The notes under the pieces: model-generated
The model's database searches: none
Told to the model about the DNA's origin: nothing
Seen by the model: the letters and a program-made list of their open reading frames with translations, nothing else
Part shown: positions 45,551 to 56,610 of the stretch, piece by piece
How positions within the stretch are numbered: position 1 is the stretch's first letter
How the letters are laid out: each line of letters opens with the position of its first letter
Source of the DNA: Ashinkailepas kermadecensis
Taxonomy: Eukaryota > Arthropoda > Thecostraca > Neolepadidae
Direction: 5' to 3'
Assembly (NCBI GenBank): GCA_034440615.1
Contig: JAOTOM010004609.1
Location: 248,001-312,000, forward strand
Length of the DNA: 64,000 nucleotides
Translations under genes and position numbers: made by a program

Positions 45551-47271
45551 CGCACCCCTCCTACTAACCCAGTTCACATGAGCACACAAAGCAACTTTGA
45601 AGTTGAATTCGGTCGAATTTCAGCGGTGTAATGCGTTCAGAGTTCCCAGGGGACAAGGTCAGATAGTGACCCAGTACCTGTTAGTGCCGATAGTCCCCAA
45701 AATTCCGAAAATCCGTTGAAATAAATGTGAACCAAATTCGAATGAATTTGATTTCAACGGATTTAGGTGAATGTTGTGCATATTGGACTAAAAGTGTGAT
45801 GGCACAGAATGTTCTTTCGTCGAAAAACACCACCAACGTTTGGGCTCCACGACTTCATCAGGGTGATAACTTATCTGATGATGACTTCAATTTTATCAGA
45901 CTGAATAGGAAAAATGACAAAATAACATTAACAAGATACGAATGGAGGTGAGTCGGGACATTCCCGACCCACCCGAGAACTTCAGCCATGGTCCTTACCA
46001 AAAAACGCACCGTGATGTATCAAACATTTGTCGATTCAGTCGAGCTCAGAGAGCGAAACTAACGTCTCATGATAGTTCAGCGCAAAAACACTAAGAGACG
46101 GGGAAATAGACCACATGTATGTCTGCGAGAATATTAATGGAAAAGAAGAAAAGGAAGTGCAAGGAGATGAGGAAATTTCATCTTCCATCGTTGATTATTC
46201 AGTGAGGTTTAACACCGTGGCATAACATGGATCATTTCGATTTGGGAATGGCAAAGTACACTTTTGAAATTCCAGCAGCCATACTGACATGATGCTGCCC
46301 TGCTGTCGTCCGTCTCTGCTAACAAGTGGCAGCTTTTTGTGTTCGAGAAATTATGGCAAATGTTGAGATACTAAAATAGCTATTATTCATGCATTTTTGC
46401 ACAAGTCACCAATGGTTAAACTAGCACTGACCAGTGGGCTGCTTTATTATATATTGTCCGATTTTCGAGCTGGATTGGAAGGGCTCAACCCACCCCCAAA
46501 TTTCTTTTCAGCGGTCCGAATAAGGATTTCAGCCATCCCAATGGTTTTGAAAAAGAAAATAGTAAGCATTAGAACACCAGTGCACATTACGAGCATATCC
46601 AGAAAGGACAAACAATCATTAGTTCACTGCTTATGTGTCCCCTGTACAATTTTACATGCAGCTGGACCCTCTTGATCATTGTCCCTATACACGTTGTTCT
46701 ACCATTAGTGGGCTGGCATATCTGCTGGCATTACGACAGTCCTTATCGATGACAATTGCACCCAATCTAAAAAGCATGATTGTCTAGCTGTGTCTGATAG
46801 CAAGACACGAACGTTTAACGCATCTGATAGCATTACGCTCCGCACACAATTACCGACTCTGCGTAACAATGTGGAGGTTGTGCGTGACGGTGCTTTGCTT
46901 TGCAAACAATATAGTAGAACGGACCAAGATAATGGATCTCCATAATTGCTAGTATTCGGAGTCCGAAAATACTGTTCACCAGCGGTGATCAAGTTGAGCT
47001 GCGCATGCGAGAGGGCCACATGCACATCTGCATGTGGCCCATAAATAATGTTTTCCTAATTGACATACTTACATTCAGTTACATCGTTAGCCATAATGGT
47101 TCAAATCAGAGTGTCGCAAAACACCTGGCTCATGTCACCTATCGCAATTGGTAAATACGTCGCACGATGCATCTGCCTTTAAATACGTGAAATTAACAAT
47201 CATCGCGCGTCATGCGCGAACAGTTCTCCTGGCTGTGCATAGTCAACGAAAATTGTAATATTTATGATCAC
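45551..47271. other. unassigned AT-moderate sequence
   Basis: Apart from the dispersed repeat at 45893-45990, nothing is recognised. Open frames of 74 to 106 codons lack family signatures. Confidence 0.4.
45893..45990 (+). repeat. dispersed repeat, copy 1
   Basis: AGACTGAATAGGAAAAATGAC, one base shorter than its counterpart, followed by AACATTA, and later CAGCCATGGT, match 56869-56990 (AGACTGAATAAGGAAAATGA, AACATTAGCAGG, CAGCCATGGTTAT) in the same order and orientation. The family is unknown. Confidence 0.65.
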
Positions 47272-47284
47272 TAGCCAACCATAA

Positions 47285-47339
47285 TGGGCGCCAAATGACC
47301 CTGTAGTCGGCGCGCCCTTAAACCCAGATAATCACTAAA
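47285..47339 (-). mobile_element. short retroposed tail element with TSD
   Basis: Only about 55 bp: GACCCTGTAGTCGGCGCGCC then CTTAAACCCAGATAATCAC, read 5' to 3' on the plus strand. An almost perfect 13-bp direct repeat flanks it (TAGCCAACCATAA at 47272-47284; TAGCCAACGATAA at 47340-47352). In the orientation given by the SINE tails, the sequence ends in AAACCC-AATAA. I infer a strongly 5'-truncated LINE or SINE copy. The strand label is relative to the other tail copies. Confidence 0.8.
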
Positions 47340-47384
47340 TAGCCAACGATAAAATGCATGTCATGCGGAGCTGTGACCCTCGCC

Positions 47385-47560
47385 GCCGGGTTAGTTCAGT
47401 TGGCAGAGCGCTAAGCTCGGCGATGTGGTCGCACTCGCCCCGACAAGGCGGGTCCGCTTCTCCTTCACGCCTCCCGAGGTCGATATGTCACCGGTCTGGA
47501 ACAGTCTGCCAGTAAGCGCCCAGAAAGAGCCAACTTTAACCGGGACGCTTAGTGGATGGT
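47385..47560 (+). mobile_element. tRNA-like SINE head, family IV
   Basis: GCCGGGTTAGTTCAGTTGGC followed by AGAGCGCTAAG looks like the acceptor and D arm of a tRNA (A box). The downstream part does not fold into an anticodon arm, and the B box (GGCGGGTCCGCTTC) is weak, so this is not a functional tRNA gene. The 3' end and TSD could not be defined. Confidence 0.5.
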
Positions 47561-48630
47561 TCATTTGCATCTGCACATAATACAATTAGGGACCATAATT
47601 CCGTGCTGATACGGCCATAGTGCTCTTAGTGTACACAAGGATGGGATGTTAAAACCTTGGGGATGAAAATAATCTAATTTGTTTGTTTTCGCTTGTGAAG
47701 ATAGGTCGAGGGGCCAAATTTGAGAGATCCGATAGTTGTAGCTTAGCTGATCAGTCTGGCCGGGCCGTAGCTGGACGGGTTGTACGGGGCGGCTCATCCG
47801 AACTGCTTTCACACGCACGACACAACTCTAGTTCGCTCTGTCTCGTAACCAACTGCACTAATACATGCAGTATGTCTGTGTAACCATGTGGCAAAACAAC
47901 ATGACTAGCCTCTGCCTTGTCTGTGACATGGAACAATATCGAAGTCCGAAGTTCGGACACACATCACTCGTGGCTTTTCTCAGAAGACAACATCCGAAGA
48001 ATTGCAGCAAGTACTGCTGAGGCACAACATACCCAATAAGCAATTATAGTGAACTTGCGGCCTGGAAAAGTGAAACATTCATATATAAATCATCTACAGG
48101 CAAACAAAAATCCGGGTAAATGTGGTGCCAATGGTTAGATAGTATTCGCTGCAGGGTAAACCGTGCATATATAACACACCAAGTGTTGCTCAAAGAAGAC
48201 AACAGGATTCTTAGAATGGAAACTGCATCATATTTATTTTACTACTGTATAAGGACTTACGCAAGGGCACCGTTTTGCATGCTGTTGGAGGGACACATGC
48301 CCTCCATGTTGAATTAGCCCCTCCCCCTCCCAAATGCTCCATTGTGCTGACCAAAGTTGAGTCGGAAACATCTAAACCGCATTCCTTCCTCCCATTCCCA
48401 CCTACACAACAGATTCTTCCTCGAACATCGGAATTAAGATCTCCATTCCATGTTTTTTCTGAAATGTACTAGATGTGCCCATCCATTGGTTTGCATAACC
48501 CCCTCGGGTCGGCCCAACCGAACAGGGGGGTGGGGGGGGGGGGTGAAGGCCACTCCATCAGCCTTAATCCAAAAATTAACACGACTGCGCTGCACGAACA
48601 AAAATAACGGCAATACGCCTGCCAAGTGAC
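47561..48630. other. unassigned intergenic sequence
   Basis: No gene or repeat recognised, apart from a G-run at 48524-48544. Short overlapping frames only. Confidence 0.4.
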
Positions 48631-48999
48631 CAACAGCACCTCCTTCCTGCACTCTTCGTCTGTACCAGTGCAGCGTGCATGCCTGTCGTGCAGCAAACAG
48701 TATCTCCTTCCTGCACTCTTCGTCTGTACCAGTGCGGTGTACACGCTTGTCGTGTGGCCAACAGCACCTCCTTCCTGCACTCTTCGTCTGTACCAGTGCG
48801 GTGTACACGCTTGTCATGTGGCCAACAGCACCTCCTTCCTGCACTCTTCGTCTGTACCAGTGCGGCGTACACGCTTGTCATGTGGCCAACAGTACCTCCT
48901 TCCTGCACTCTTCGTCTGTACCAGTGCGGCGTACACGCTTGTCATGTGGCCAACAGTACCTCCTTCCTGCACTCTTCGTCTGCATCAGTGCGGCGTAGT
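48631..48999. repeat. 64-bp minisatellite, about 6 units
   Basis: Units contain CAGCACCTCCTTCCTGCACT, CTTCGTCTGTACCAGTGCGG and ACACGCTTGTCATGTGGCCA. The edge units are more diverged (CAGTATCTCC, GTGCATGCCTG). A period of 64 gives open frames in several registers on both strands; none is credible as a gene. Confidence 0.95.
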
Positions 49000-50096
49000 C
49001 TTTAATTATCCACAGGAAAACATAAAGTGATCTGCCCCTCCCGCAGGGGCGAGGGAGCGGAGCATCTCCGAGTCGGCGGAAAGGACGGGGGAGAGCTCAT
49101 GAGCTTCGTTGTTTCTGGTCACCAGCTAGCTCGGGCACGTTTGCTGGGCCGCGTTTTTCGTCCAACGTTTGCCGAGAGCTTGCATTGGGGGTACACTATT
49201 AAGGGGTCGTCACAACTGTGACAGGCTTTATCCGCGCGCAAACGTTCGACATCCGATAAAGAATGGTGTTGATGGTGTTGATGGTGGTGATGGTGGTGAT
49301 GGTGTTGATGGTGGTGCTGGTAGCTCCGACTAGACATCGCGGCGTTTGGCTGGCGGGCCGTGCGAACAGTCCGGCGATAGTCGGCCGACCAATACATGAC
49401 ACCAGCACTCGGTTCGCCAGATCACCAGGGGCTGTTAGGATGGTGTAATGATTGGTGACGCTGACACCAAGTGCCAAGCCCGCAATGCCATAAATATGTA
49501 CGGGAGTGACGATAACTAACGTGGACGATACCTAACCTGTGTGGAGTGGTACATTGGTGATCTGGCGCGAGCGACTGCTTGGGCCATTTCGCGCCCGTAA
49601 CGCGAGGGACAGCTGGGCGTGCGCCTGAGTTCCTCACCAGGGTGCCAACGTCGCGGTGTGGCACACCACCCTGAGCCACCACACACAACTATTGCCCCAC
49701 AAGTGGCACGCCGACACACAACTAGCAGAGCACACAACGCCACGGCTGACTCCCAGCCGCTTCAGTCGCAGTGTCCGAAAATTCTGACATTTTAGGGCAC
49801 ACTCATACTTAATGGCAATTCCTTTAACATCACTTTTTCACATTTTCGGCATCATTAAGTGTCACGCTTTCTCTCTTCTAACAGGTTATGAGTGACATAT
49901 GTCTTTAAAAGAGTTTATGGCTCCTCGCAGCAGCATTGTCGACGGGCAAAGGCAGCAGATACACGACTGACAGCATCACCATCATCTACAATGAACAAAG
50001 GCCATTAAATCATTCCATAGGAATTATCCACATGCACTTGCACACATTGTTCACATCACTCCGACCTCCGTTGTACACGAAATCAATTTCAAGACG
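49000..50096. other. unassigned sequence including a GGTGTTGAT microsatellite
   Basis: The block 49262-49320 is an imperfect TGGTGTTGA/TGGTGGTGA tract. The rest is unassigned. The minus-strand frame over the tract gives a His-rich peptide, a low-complexity artefact. Confidence 0.5.
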
Positions 50097-50176
50097 ATTG
50101 ATTGATTGATTGATTGATTGGTTATTTGGGCTTAAGGGCGCGCCGACTACAAGGTCACTTAGCGTCCATACACTGA
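50097..50176 (+). mobile_element. short retroposed tail element
   Basis: A GATTGATTGATTGATTGG run leads into TTATTTGGGCTTAAGGGCGC and GCCGACTACAAGGTCACTTA, the same module as 54775-54840. It abuts the 30-bp array. Confidence 0.75.
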
Positions 50177-50189
50177 GTATGCGCTAACA

Positions 50190-50870
50190 GAGCCGGCCGT
50201 CGCACCGCATGCCGCACAACACGGCACGGCACGACAGCGCCGCATGACTTACAACACGGCACGGCAGAGCCGCATGCCGTACATCACAGTACGGTAGCTC
50301 GGCATGCCGCACAACACGACACGGCAGCGCCGCATGCCGTACAACACGGCACGGTAGTTCGGCATGCCGTACAACACGCCGGCACACGACACAGAGCCGC
50401 ATGCCGCACATCGGCACGGCACGACAGGCCGCATGTGCCGGCATGCGCAACGGACGGACGGCAGCGCCGCTGCGCACAACACGGCAGCAGAGCCGCATGC
50501 CGCACAACCGGACTAGAGCGTGCGCACAACACGGCACGGCACGGCAGAGCCGCATGCCGCACAACACGGCACGGCAGCGCCGCATGCCGCACAACACGGC
50601 ACGGCAGAGCCGCATGCCGTACAACACGGCACGGCAGCGCCGCATGCCGCACAACACGGCACGGCAGAGCCGCATGCCGCACAACACGGCACGGCAGAGC
50701 CGCATGCCGCACAACTCGGCACGGCACGACAGCGCCGCATGACTTACAACACGGCACGGCAGAGCCGCATGCCGCACAACACGGCACGGCACGGCAGCGC
50801 CGCATGCCGCACAACACGGCACTGCAGAGCCGCATGCCGTACAACACGGCACGGCACGGCACGGCAGCGC
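50190..50870. repeat. 30-bp minisatellite, about 22 units
   Basis: Units of CGCATGCCGCACAACACGGC followed by ACGGCAGAGC, alternating CAGAGCC and CAGCGCC variants. ACGGC sub-repeats expand some units. The period is a multiple of 3, so 10-residue peptide repeats (RAACRTTRHG, EPHAAQHGTA, MPHNTARQSR) run open for 113-245 codons on both strands; these are not annotated as genes. Confidence 0.95.
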
Positions 50871-51882
50871 CGGCGGACGGAAGGCCGACCCAACCGATCT
50901 GGGCGGGGCACGACCATCCAACGGTCAGCTAACGCCAGTCGATTGTCGGCCGGCCTCAAAACCGGCCAGCCTGGACGATCACACTGACCCGCGGCGACTC
51001 ATGCGCCGCTCTACCGAGCCGACCGACAGAGCACTAACAACCTATCAATCATTTACCAAACACGGCCGCGGTCGATTCTGCAAATGTGCACTCGGCAAGA
51101 CTGACATCACGAGCCCAGAGTTATTTTACTTCGTTGCAACTCGACCGGCGGGGAGAGAACCCGGACTATGACGAAGAACAATCTACCTATGAAGACCAAT
51201 TAGTCGTTGTGACCCTTGGTCACGCCACAGGGGTATGATCCACTCACTTTTCAAAGTTGGTTGGACGCAATATAATTCGTCCCACTCACTTTTGTGTACG
51301 GGCCCATCGACACTTCGCACCGAAGTTACGGAAGAGCTCAAGTCTCGAGATATTTATGTTTTCAGGACAAAGCTCCTGAAAATCTGGAGAGGGCCCAAAC
51401 TGTAGGGAGGTTCCTGACCTATACCAGAGCCCGAGGCATTCAGTTCCGGATCTCAAGCTGGGCGACCCATAACTTCCGCTGAAGCTGCCTTGTCTTTATC
51501 AAAGGGCCCCAAACATCAAGCGGAGTCCCACCCCCACCCCAAAAAATGGAGTTACCGACGATGATGGGAGCCCAGAACACTGGGTAGGTCAAGATGAAAT
51601 TTCGTCCCACACGCACCGAAATCCGCGGCGGATTGTGATAATAACTTCCATACGAGTGTGTGAAAAGGTACGCCACTAAGGTTAGCTTCTCCGTTGGTAG
51701 AAGTTAAAGTTAGAATCACAAAAAAGAAACTACTACATTTCCGAACTTTCCGAGTACAATCACTTTCTTCATGAATGCTTTCAGAGCACATGACAAACAT
51801 CGTGTGGGAACTGCTCGTCCACAGAACTGTAACTTTCAGAGAATATGAGAAACAACGTTTGGGAACTGCTCGTCAGATATTG
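50871..51882. other. unassigned intergenic sequence
   Basis: A small duplication of GGGAACTGCTCGTC lies near 51807 and 51860. Open frames of 62 to 82 codons lack family signatures. Confidence 0.4.
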
Positions 51883-51945
51883 ATTGACTGATTATTTGGG
51901 TTTAGCGGCGCGTCGACATGATCATTTGGCACCCATCAATCGGCC
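51883..51945 (+). mobile_element. short retroposed tail element, diverged copy
   Basis: TTGATTGACTGATTATTTGG followed by GTTTAGCGGCGCGTCGACAT and TTGGCACCCAT matches the tail module. No clear TSD. Confidence 0.7.
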
Positions 51946-52722
51946 GATTACGGACAGCTCACCCAGCCTCTAGATCTGATGCAATTCTCACAAGTGGGTG
52001 TGTTTTTATCACCAACACACATTACCCAGACGTATCATTTTCAATATAATCAAAATGTGCGAATGCCAGACAGATCCATCGCATCACGAATGCGGTACAT
52101 GCGAGGATCCATCACACCACCAATTCGCGGCGTCACCGTGACCAAGTAACACGATGCTTTAGCAGGTGCCGCCCGTGCGAGGATGGCGCACTGTGGGAAC
52201 GACCGGAGAGAAATTGGGCCACATTCAGCTGCCTGCCGGAGCTATCTTATCGTACAAATCCAGCCAAACACGGCGACCGGAATACGCCATCAAACTCCAT
52301 ATGGTGCATATCGCGGGCCTGGTCGAGCACGGCTCGGGGATGGGACGCCGATGGATTATGGCAGAAACAGGGATGGGTCGTCGGGAACGGATCGGGCATG
52401 CGTCAGGACTCGGTCGGGACTCCGTCAGGGACGGGTCGGAAGTTGGTCCGACACGTGTCGGGAACGTGTCAGGCCGGATCACAAATGTCATGGACGCGTC
52501 AAAGAATAGCTGGGTTTCAAGGGCGCATCGACACGTCAAGTAATATATAGGCCAGACATGGATCGTAAATCTGTTAATGATAGGTAGGTAATCTGTCAGG
52601 GGCAACAGGGGCAAGCAAAGCAATGATCAGGGACCGATCAGGATCAGGGTCAGCCATGGGCCCGGGACGGGAATATCTGTGACAGGCTGGTCGGGGACGA
52701 GCCCACCAGGGACGGAATGAGA
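51946..52722. other. unassigned sequence
   Basis: A weak further match to the tail module (GGGTTTCAAGGGCGCATCGA) occurs at 52513-52532. GGGACGGG/GGTCAGGGACG phrases recur in 52330-52460 and 52610-52720 without a regular period. No gene recognised. Confidence 0.4.
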
Positions 52723-52870
52723 GGCGTCGGTCGCTCAGTGAATTCAGCTGAGCGTCTGGCATGCCAGAGGTACGGCGTTCGATTCCCCGCGGTGCCCGCC
52801 CTTGCCGTACAACACGACGCCGTATGACATCAGCTGTTGAGTGCGTCCCAAAGCCACAACCAACCAACCA
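52723..52870 (+). mobile_element. tRNA-derived SINE, family II, second copy
   Basis: Head GGCGTCGGTCGCTCAGTGAA, anticodon-stem-like CTGGCATGCCAG, B box GGCGTTCGATTCCCCG and tail GTCCCAAAGCCACAACCAAC. It is related to 19594-19748. Direct repeats flank it (AGGGACGGAATGA at 52708-52720; AGGGAAGGAATGA at 52871-52883; 12 of 13 identical), with 2 bases between the left repeat and the head. Confidence 0.88.
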
Positions 52871-52883
52871 AGGGAAGGAATGA

Positions 52884-53295
52884 ACTGAAACAGGTTGGTC
52901 AGGGACGAACGGATCAGGACGGGCTGGCCAGGGGCGCAGAGACAAAATGGACCAGCCGACTGGAGACGAAAGGGACTGGAGCAGGCTGGCCAGGCACGAG
53001 TCGAGCGGGGCATACAAGGATGGACTGAGCAGCTTGGACGTGTGCGGATGTCTACAGCCGCCTGACGTCTGCACATCAGTCTTCAGCATGTGCAAAATAT
53101 AAACATTAGTAGCTCAGTCCTATATCAGGCTATGTAGAGCTCTCTCGAGCGTGATCACCACTAAAGGAGTCGCGACGTGTTTTCTCAAAACTGTCCACCT
53201 CGCCTCCTGGCGAATTCGGCGCCCATCAATTTTGTCGGCATCCCGACCATCACCCCCCCCCCCCCCCTGGTCACGCCGTGTCCTTGTGATGCCAG
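52884..53295. other. unassigned sequence left of the double array
   Basis: Contains a poly-C run at 53252-53267. No gene recognised. Confidence 0.4.
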
Positions 53296-53621
53296 TCTCG
53301 CATTGCGAAACCGTGCCGTGCCCCCCAGTGATCCCAATCTCGCATTGCGAAACCGTGCCGTGCCCCCCAGTGATCCCAATCTCACATTGCGAGCCCGTGC
53401 CGTGCCGCCCAGTGATCCCAATCTCACATTGCGAGCCCGTGCCGTGCCCCCCAGTGATCCCAATCTCACATTGCGACCCCGTGACGTGCCGCCCAGTGAT
53501 CCCAATCTCACATTACGAGACCGTGACGTGCTGCCCAGTGATACCAGTCTCACATTACGAGACCGTGACGTGCTGCCCAGTGATCCCAGTCTCACATTGC
53601 GAGCCCGTGCGGGACCTGGAC
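53296..53621. repeat. 42-bp minisatellite, about 8 units
   Basis: Units contain CCCAGTGATCCCAATCTC, CATTGCGA and CCGTGCCGTG with CpG/TpG-type changes. The period is a multiple of 3, so 14-residue repeats (LRARAVPPSDPNLT) are open. The array abuts the 70-bp array directly. Confidence 0.94.
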
Positions 53622-54665
53622 GGCCGGGTGTTCGGTGTGTACCGGGGGACCGCGGCTGGCACTCATCACACGTCGCGTCAGGCCGTCGTTTGGCCGGGTG
53701 TTCGGTGTGTACCGGGGGACCGCGGCTGGCACTCATCACACGTCGCGTCAGGCCGTCGTTTGGCCGGGTGTTCGGTGTGTACCGGGGGACCGCGGCTGGC
53801 ACTCATCACACGTCGCGTCAAGCCGTCGTTTGGCCGGGTGTTCGGTGTGTACCGGGGGACCGCGGCTGGCACTCATCACACGTCGCGTCAGGCTGTCGTT
53901 TGGCCGGGTGTTCGGTGTGTACCGGGGACCGCGGCTGGCACTCATACACGTCGCGTCAAGCCGTCGTTTGGCCGGGTGTTCGGTTGTACGGGGACCGCGG
54001 CTGGCACTCATCACACGTCGCGTCAAGCCGTCGTTTGGCCGGGTGTTCGGTGTGTACCGGGGACCGCGGCTGGCACTCATCACACGTCGCGTCAGGCCGT
54101 CGTTTGGCCGGGTGTTCGTGTGTACCGGGGACCGCGGCTGGCACTCATACACGTCGCGTCAGGCTGTCGTTTGGCCGGGTGTTCGGTGTGTACCGGGGAC
54201 CGCGGCTGGCACTCATCACACGTCGCGTCAGGCCGTCGTTTGGCCGGGTGTTCGGTGTGTACCGGGGGACCGCGGCTGGCACTCATCACACGTCGCGTCA
54301 GGCCGTCGTTTGGCCGGGTGTTCGGTGTGTACTGGGGACCGCGGCTGGCACTCATCACACGTCGCGTCAGGCCGTCGTTTGGCCGGGTGTTCGGTGTGTA
54401 CCGGGGGACCGCGGCTGGCACTCATCACACGTCGCGTCAGGCCGTCGTTTGGCCGGGTGTTCGGTGTGTACCGGGGGACCGCGGCTGGCACTCATCACAC
54501 GTCGCGTCAAGCCGTCGTTTGGCCGGGTGTTCGGTGTGTACCGGGGGACCGCGGCTGGCACTCATCACACGTCGCGTCAGGCCGTCGTTTGGCCGGGTGT
54601 TCGGTGTGTACCGGGGGACCGCGGCTGGCACTCATCACACGTCGCGTCAGGCTGTCGTTTGGCCG
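53622..54665. repeat. 70-bp minisatellite, about 15 units
   Basis: Units contain GGCCGGGTGTTCGGTGTGTA, CCGCGGCTGGCACTCATCAC and ACGTCGCGTCAGGCCGTCGT. Most differences are one- or two-base indels (GGGGGACC/GGGGACC, CATCACAC/CATACAC) plus AGGC/AAGC. The 510- and 581-codon plus-strand frames covering both arrays exist only because stops are absent from the units. Confidence 0.97.
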
Positions 54666-54774
54666 GCGGGCCAGCGCCAGTTGGCCTCACAGCCCGGACA
54701 ATACGGTAACGTGAGCTGCCCGCAGAGCTTCGGGTCTCGCGTGTGCTGGAGTACCAGCACTGCTGGCAATATCT

Positions 54775-54840
54775 GTTTGATTTATTTATTATTTGGGTTT
54801 AAGGGCGCGCCGACTACAGGGTCACTTGGCGCCCATATGA
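54775..54840 (+). mobile_element. short retroposed tail element with TSD
   Basis: A 66-bp insertion: an AT-rich end (GATTTATTTATTATTTGGG) followed by TTTAAGGGCGCGCCGACTAC and AGGGTCACTTGGCGCCCAT. The exact octamer CAATATCT flanks it at 54767-54774 and 54841-54848. Read on the minus strand it ends in AAACCCAAATAATAAATAAA, a tail like those of the SINEs. Other copies: 41500, 47285, 50097, 51883 and 63447. Confidence 0.82.
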
Positions 54841-55021
54841 CAATATCTCTCTGCTGTACGTTGCACTCCACGCCAGCATCCAGTGACTTCAGCTGAATAC
54901 GCTTCAGCCATGTCTCTATTTGATACAAATTGCAGATGGGCAAGGTTGTCGTGAGGCTCCACTTGGTCTGCGACCGGCAATGAAGCCCTAATGCTCATCA
55001 AAGTGAACACCAATATACCAA

Positions 55022-55327
55022 TATATTGATCGTTTCTTGTTATTGTTTTGTCGCATATTGATATGCACCAGGGATTTAAACCTCATCAGCCGCTCTAAAT
55101 TGCACTGTTCATCTGCACGAGTAACATATGGATTGTTTCTTGTTATTGTTGTGCCGCTCCTTGATAGGTAACAGGACATTTAACCCTTGCCAGCCCCTTT
55201 AAATTGCACTGCTCATCTGCACGGATAGCATATGGATTGTTTCTTGCTATCGTTTTGTCGCCCATTGATATGTACCAGGACATTTAACCCTCACCAGCCC
55301 CTCTAAATTGCACTGCTCGTCTGCACA
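55022..55327. repeat. ~103-bp tandem repeat, three units
   Basis: Units start near 55022, 55126 and 55229 with GATTGTTTCTTGTTATTGTT-like sequence, and end TCTAAATTGCACTGCTC-TCTGCAC. They have diverged by substitution and small indels, so the array is older than most others here. Confidence 0.9.
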
Positions 55328-55850
55328 ATCCACGCATCTCCACGCGTGGGCTGACAAGCAGCTTCAGCCTGTCAACTGAGATCGTAGCAGACATGGGGAG
55401 ATTGTCATGGAAACATCAACACCAAGTTCATGCGTAGACGCTGGCTACCTGGAAGGCACCACCTTGACGTGATGTTCATGCTCTAGATAATGTTGACGGA
55501 CAAATTTCGGCAAGCCTGCACTGTCGACATTACAGTGGAACGAATTTGTCGGGCGCGCGTGGAATCTGCAAATCGTTCGAACGTTTAATCGAAACGTTTA
55601 AATAATTCATGCACGGCCGGCCGTTCACATAAAGCGGCCACGACGCAAGGAAATGCTTTAGCATGCATCAATATACAACAGGTCGGTGAGTATGACCTGA
55701 ATACCCAATTGGCAATCAGTTCGGCTGTCCATGGCTTATATTAAAAACATCAAGTGACGCATCCAACGCGTCCCGGCTCTGGAATCTCAGGCATGGTTAG
55801 AGTCTTTCCCTTCCGCCAGCTCAGACCATTCCAGATTGGACAAAATTGGA
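55328..55850. other. unassigned sequence
   Basis: No gene or repeat recognised. Confidence 0.4.
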
Positions 55851-56400
55851 GCGGAAATACAAGACGGAGCGTGATCAGCGTTTGGCACTCCTGTGCATAT
55901 CTGCGTTGAGACGTGTCGGACGTCCGTACCGGCACAACTTTCAGAGGCCGCCAGCGGTGCCGGCCGCAGCAGCCCGTGGTCACGGCCGCGGGGGACCGTG
56001 CCGGCCGCGCCGCTGCTGCCGCTGCTGTCCACTGGCCACCGTCCAGAACACAATACGGCGGAAAGGGCCGGCCGCGTCGCCCAGTTGGCACACGCCGATT
56101 AAGTCGCCGCCGGCCTTCTGAAAATACGGCCACCACGGCGGCGGCGCTCGCAGACGCGATGCGAGCGCGCGCACACGCCGCCGGCGGCAACTCGAGCTGG
56201 CCCGGCCCGGCCCGGCCGCGGTCACCGCCGCCGGCTGTCGCCGAGCCCGCTATTTCCGACCCGGGCCGTGGCCGCGCCGACACCGGCCGGTATGGCCCGC
56301 TTGGAAGCGCATCAAATATGCCGACCAGTCTCGCGCACTTGGTAGCAGATGTCGCCACGTGACGGAGAGTGTAGTTCGGCCGACGGCAGCCAGGTGGCAG
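55851..56400. other. CpG-island-like block
   Basis: Very CpG-dense, with overlapping open frames on both strands (149 codons plus, 230 codons minus). It includes the dispersed segment 56301-56363, whose minus-strand reading (HVATSATKCARLVGIFDALP) is also kept open in the second copy at 57180-57242, the only hint of coding conservation here. Confidence 0.4.
56301..56363. repeat. 63-bp dispersed segment, CpG-rich copy
   Basis: Aligns without gaps to 57180-57242 with 9 differences. All six CpGs present here are TpG or CpA in the other copy, and these six changes account for two thirds of the differences. Minus-strand reading: HVATSATKCARLVGIFDALP, against HVATTAIKCTRLVSILDALP in the other copy. 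Confidence 0.88.
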
Positions 56401-56451
56401 CGCCGTGCGGTCACATGGAGCGCCGGCACGACTTCCCAACACCCGCTGCTG

Positions 56452-56610
56452 GGGGACGAGTAGTCTAGGGGTGAGTTACCCGTCTCACAATCGAAAGATT
56501 GTAGGTTCGAGTCTCACCTGTCGCCACTCTTCGCCCACGTCCAACCTGTGTGAGATTGGCGACGCAACATGACTCAGCGGTCGACGAGTGGTAAAACCAA
56601 TAACCAACCA
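56452..56610 (+). mobile_element. tRNA-derived SINE, family I, second copy
   Basis: GGGGACGAGTAGTCTAGGGG start, B box GGTTCGAGTCTCACC, body GATTGGCGACGCAACATGAC, tail GGTAAAACCAATAACCAACC. Same family as 4619-4781. No clean TSD found. It lies almost at the boundary with the AT-rich compartment. Confidence 0.9.

Noticed and set aside
47385..47460. Functional tRNA gene
   Set aside because: A D arm is present, but no acceptable anticodon arm or T arm follows at the correct spacing.
50184..50932. Cysteine/alanine-rich protein of 245 residues on the minus strand
   Set aside because: Exact translation of the 30-bp array; competing open frames exist in other registers and on the other strand.
53151..54896. 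Plus-strand open frames of 510 and 581 codons
   Set aside because: They are translations of the 42- and 70-bp arrays; no non-repeat domain is present and unit indels shift the peptide register.
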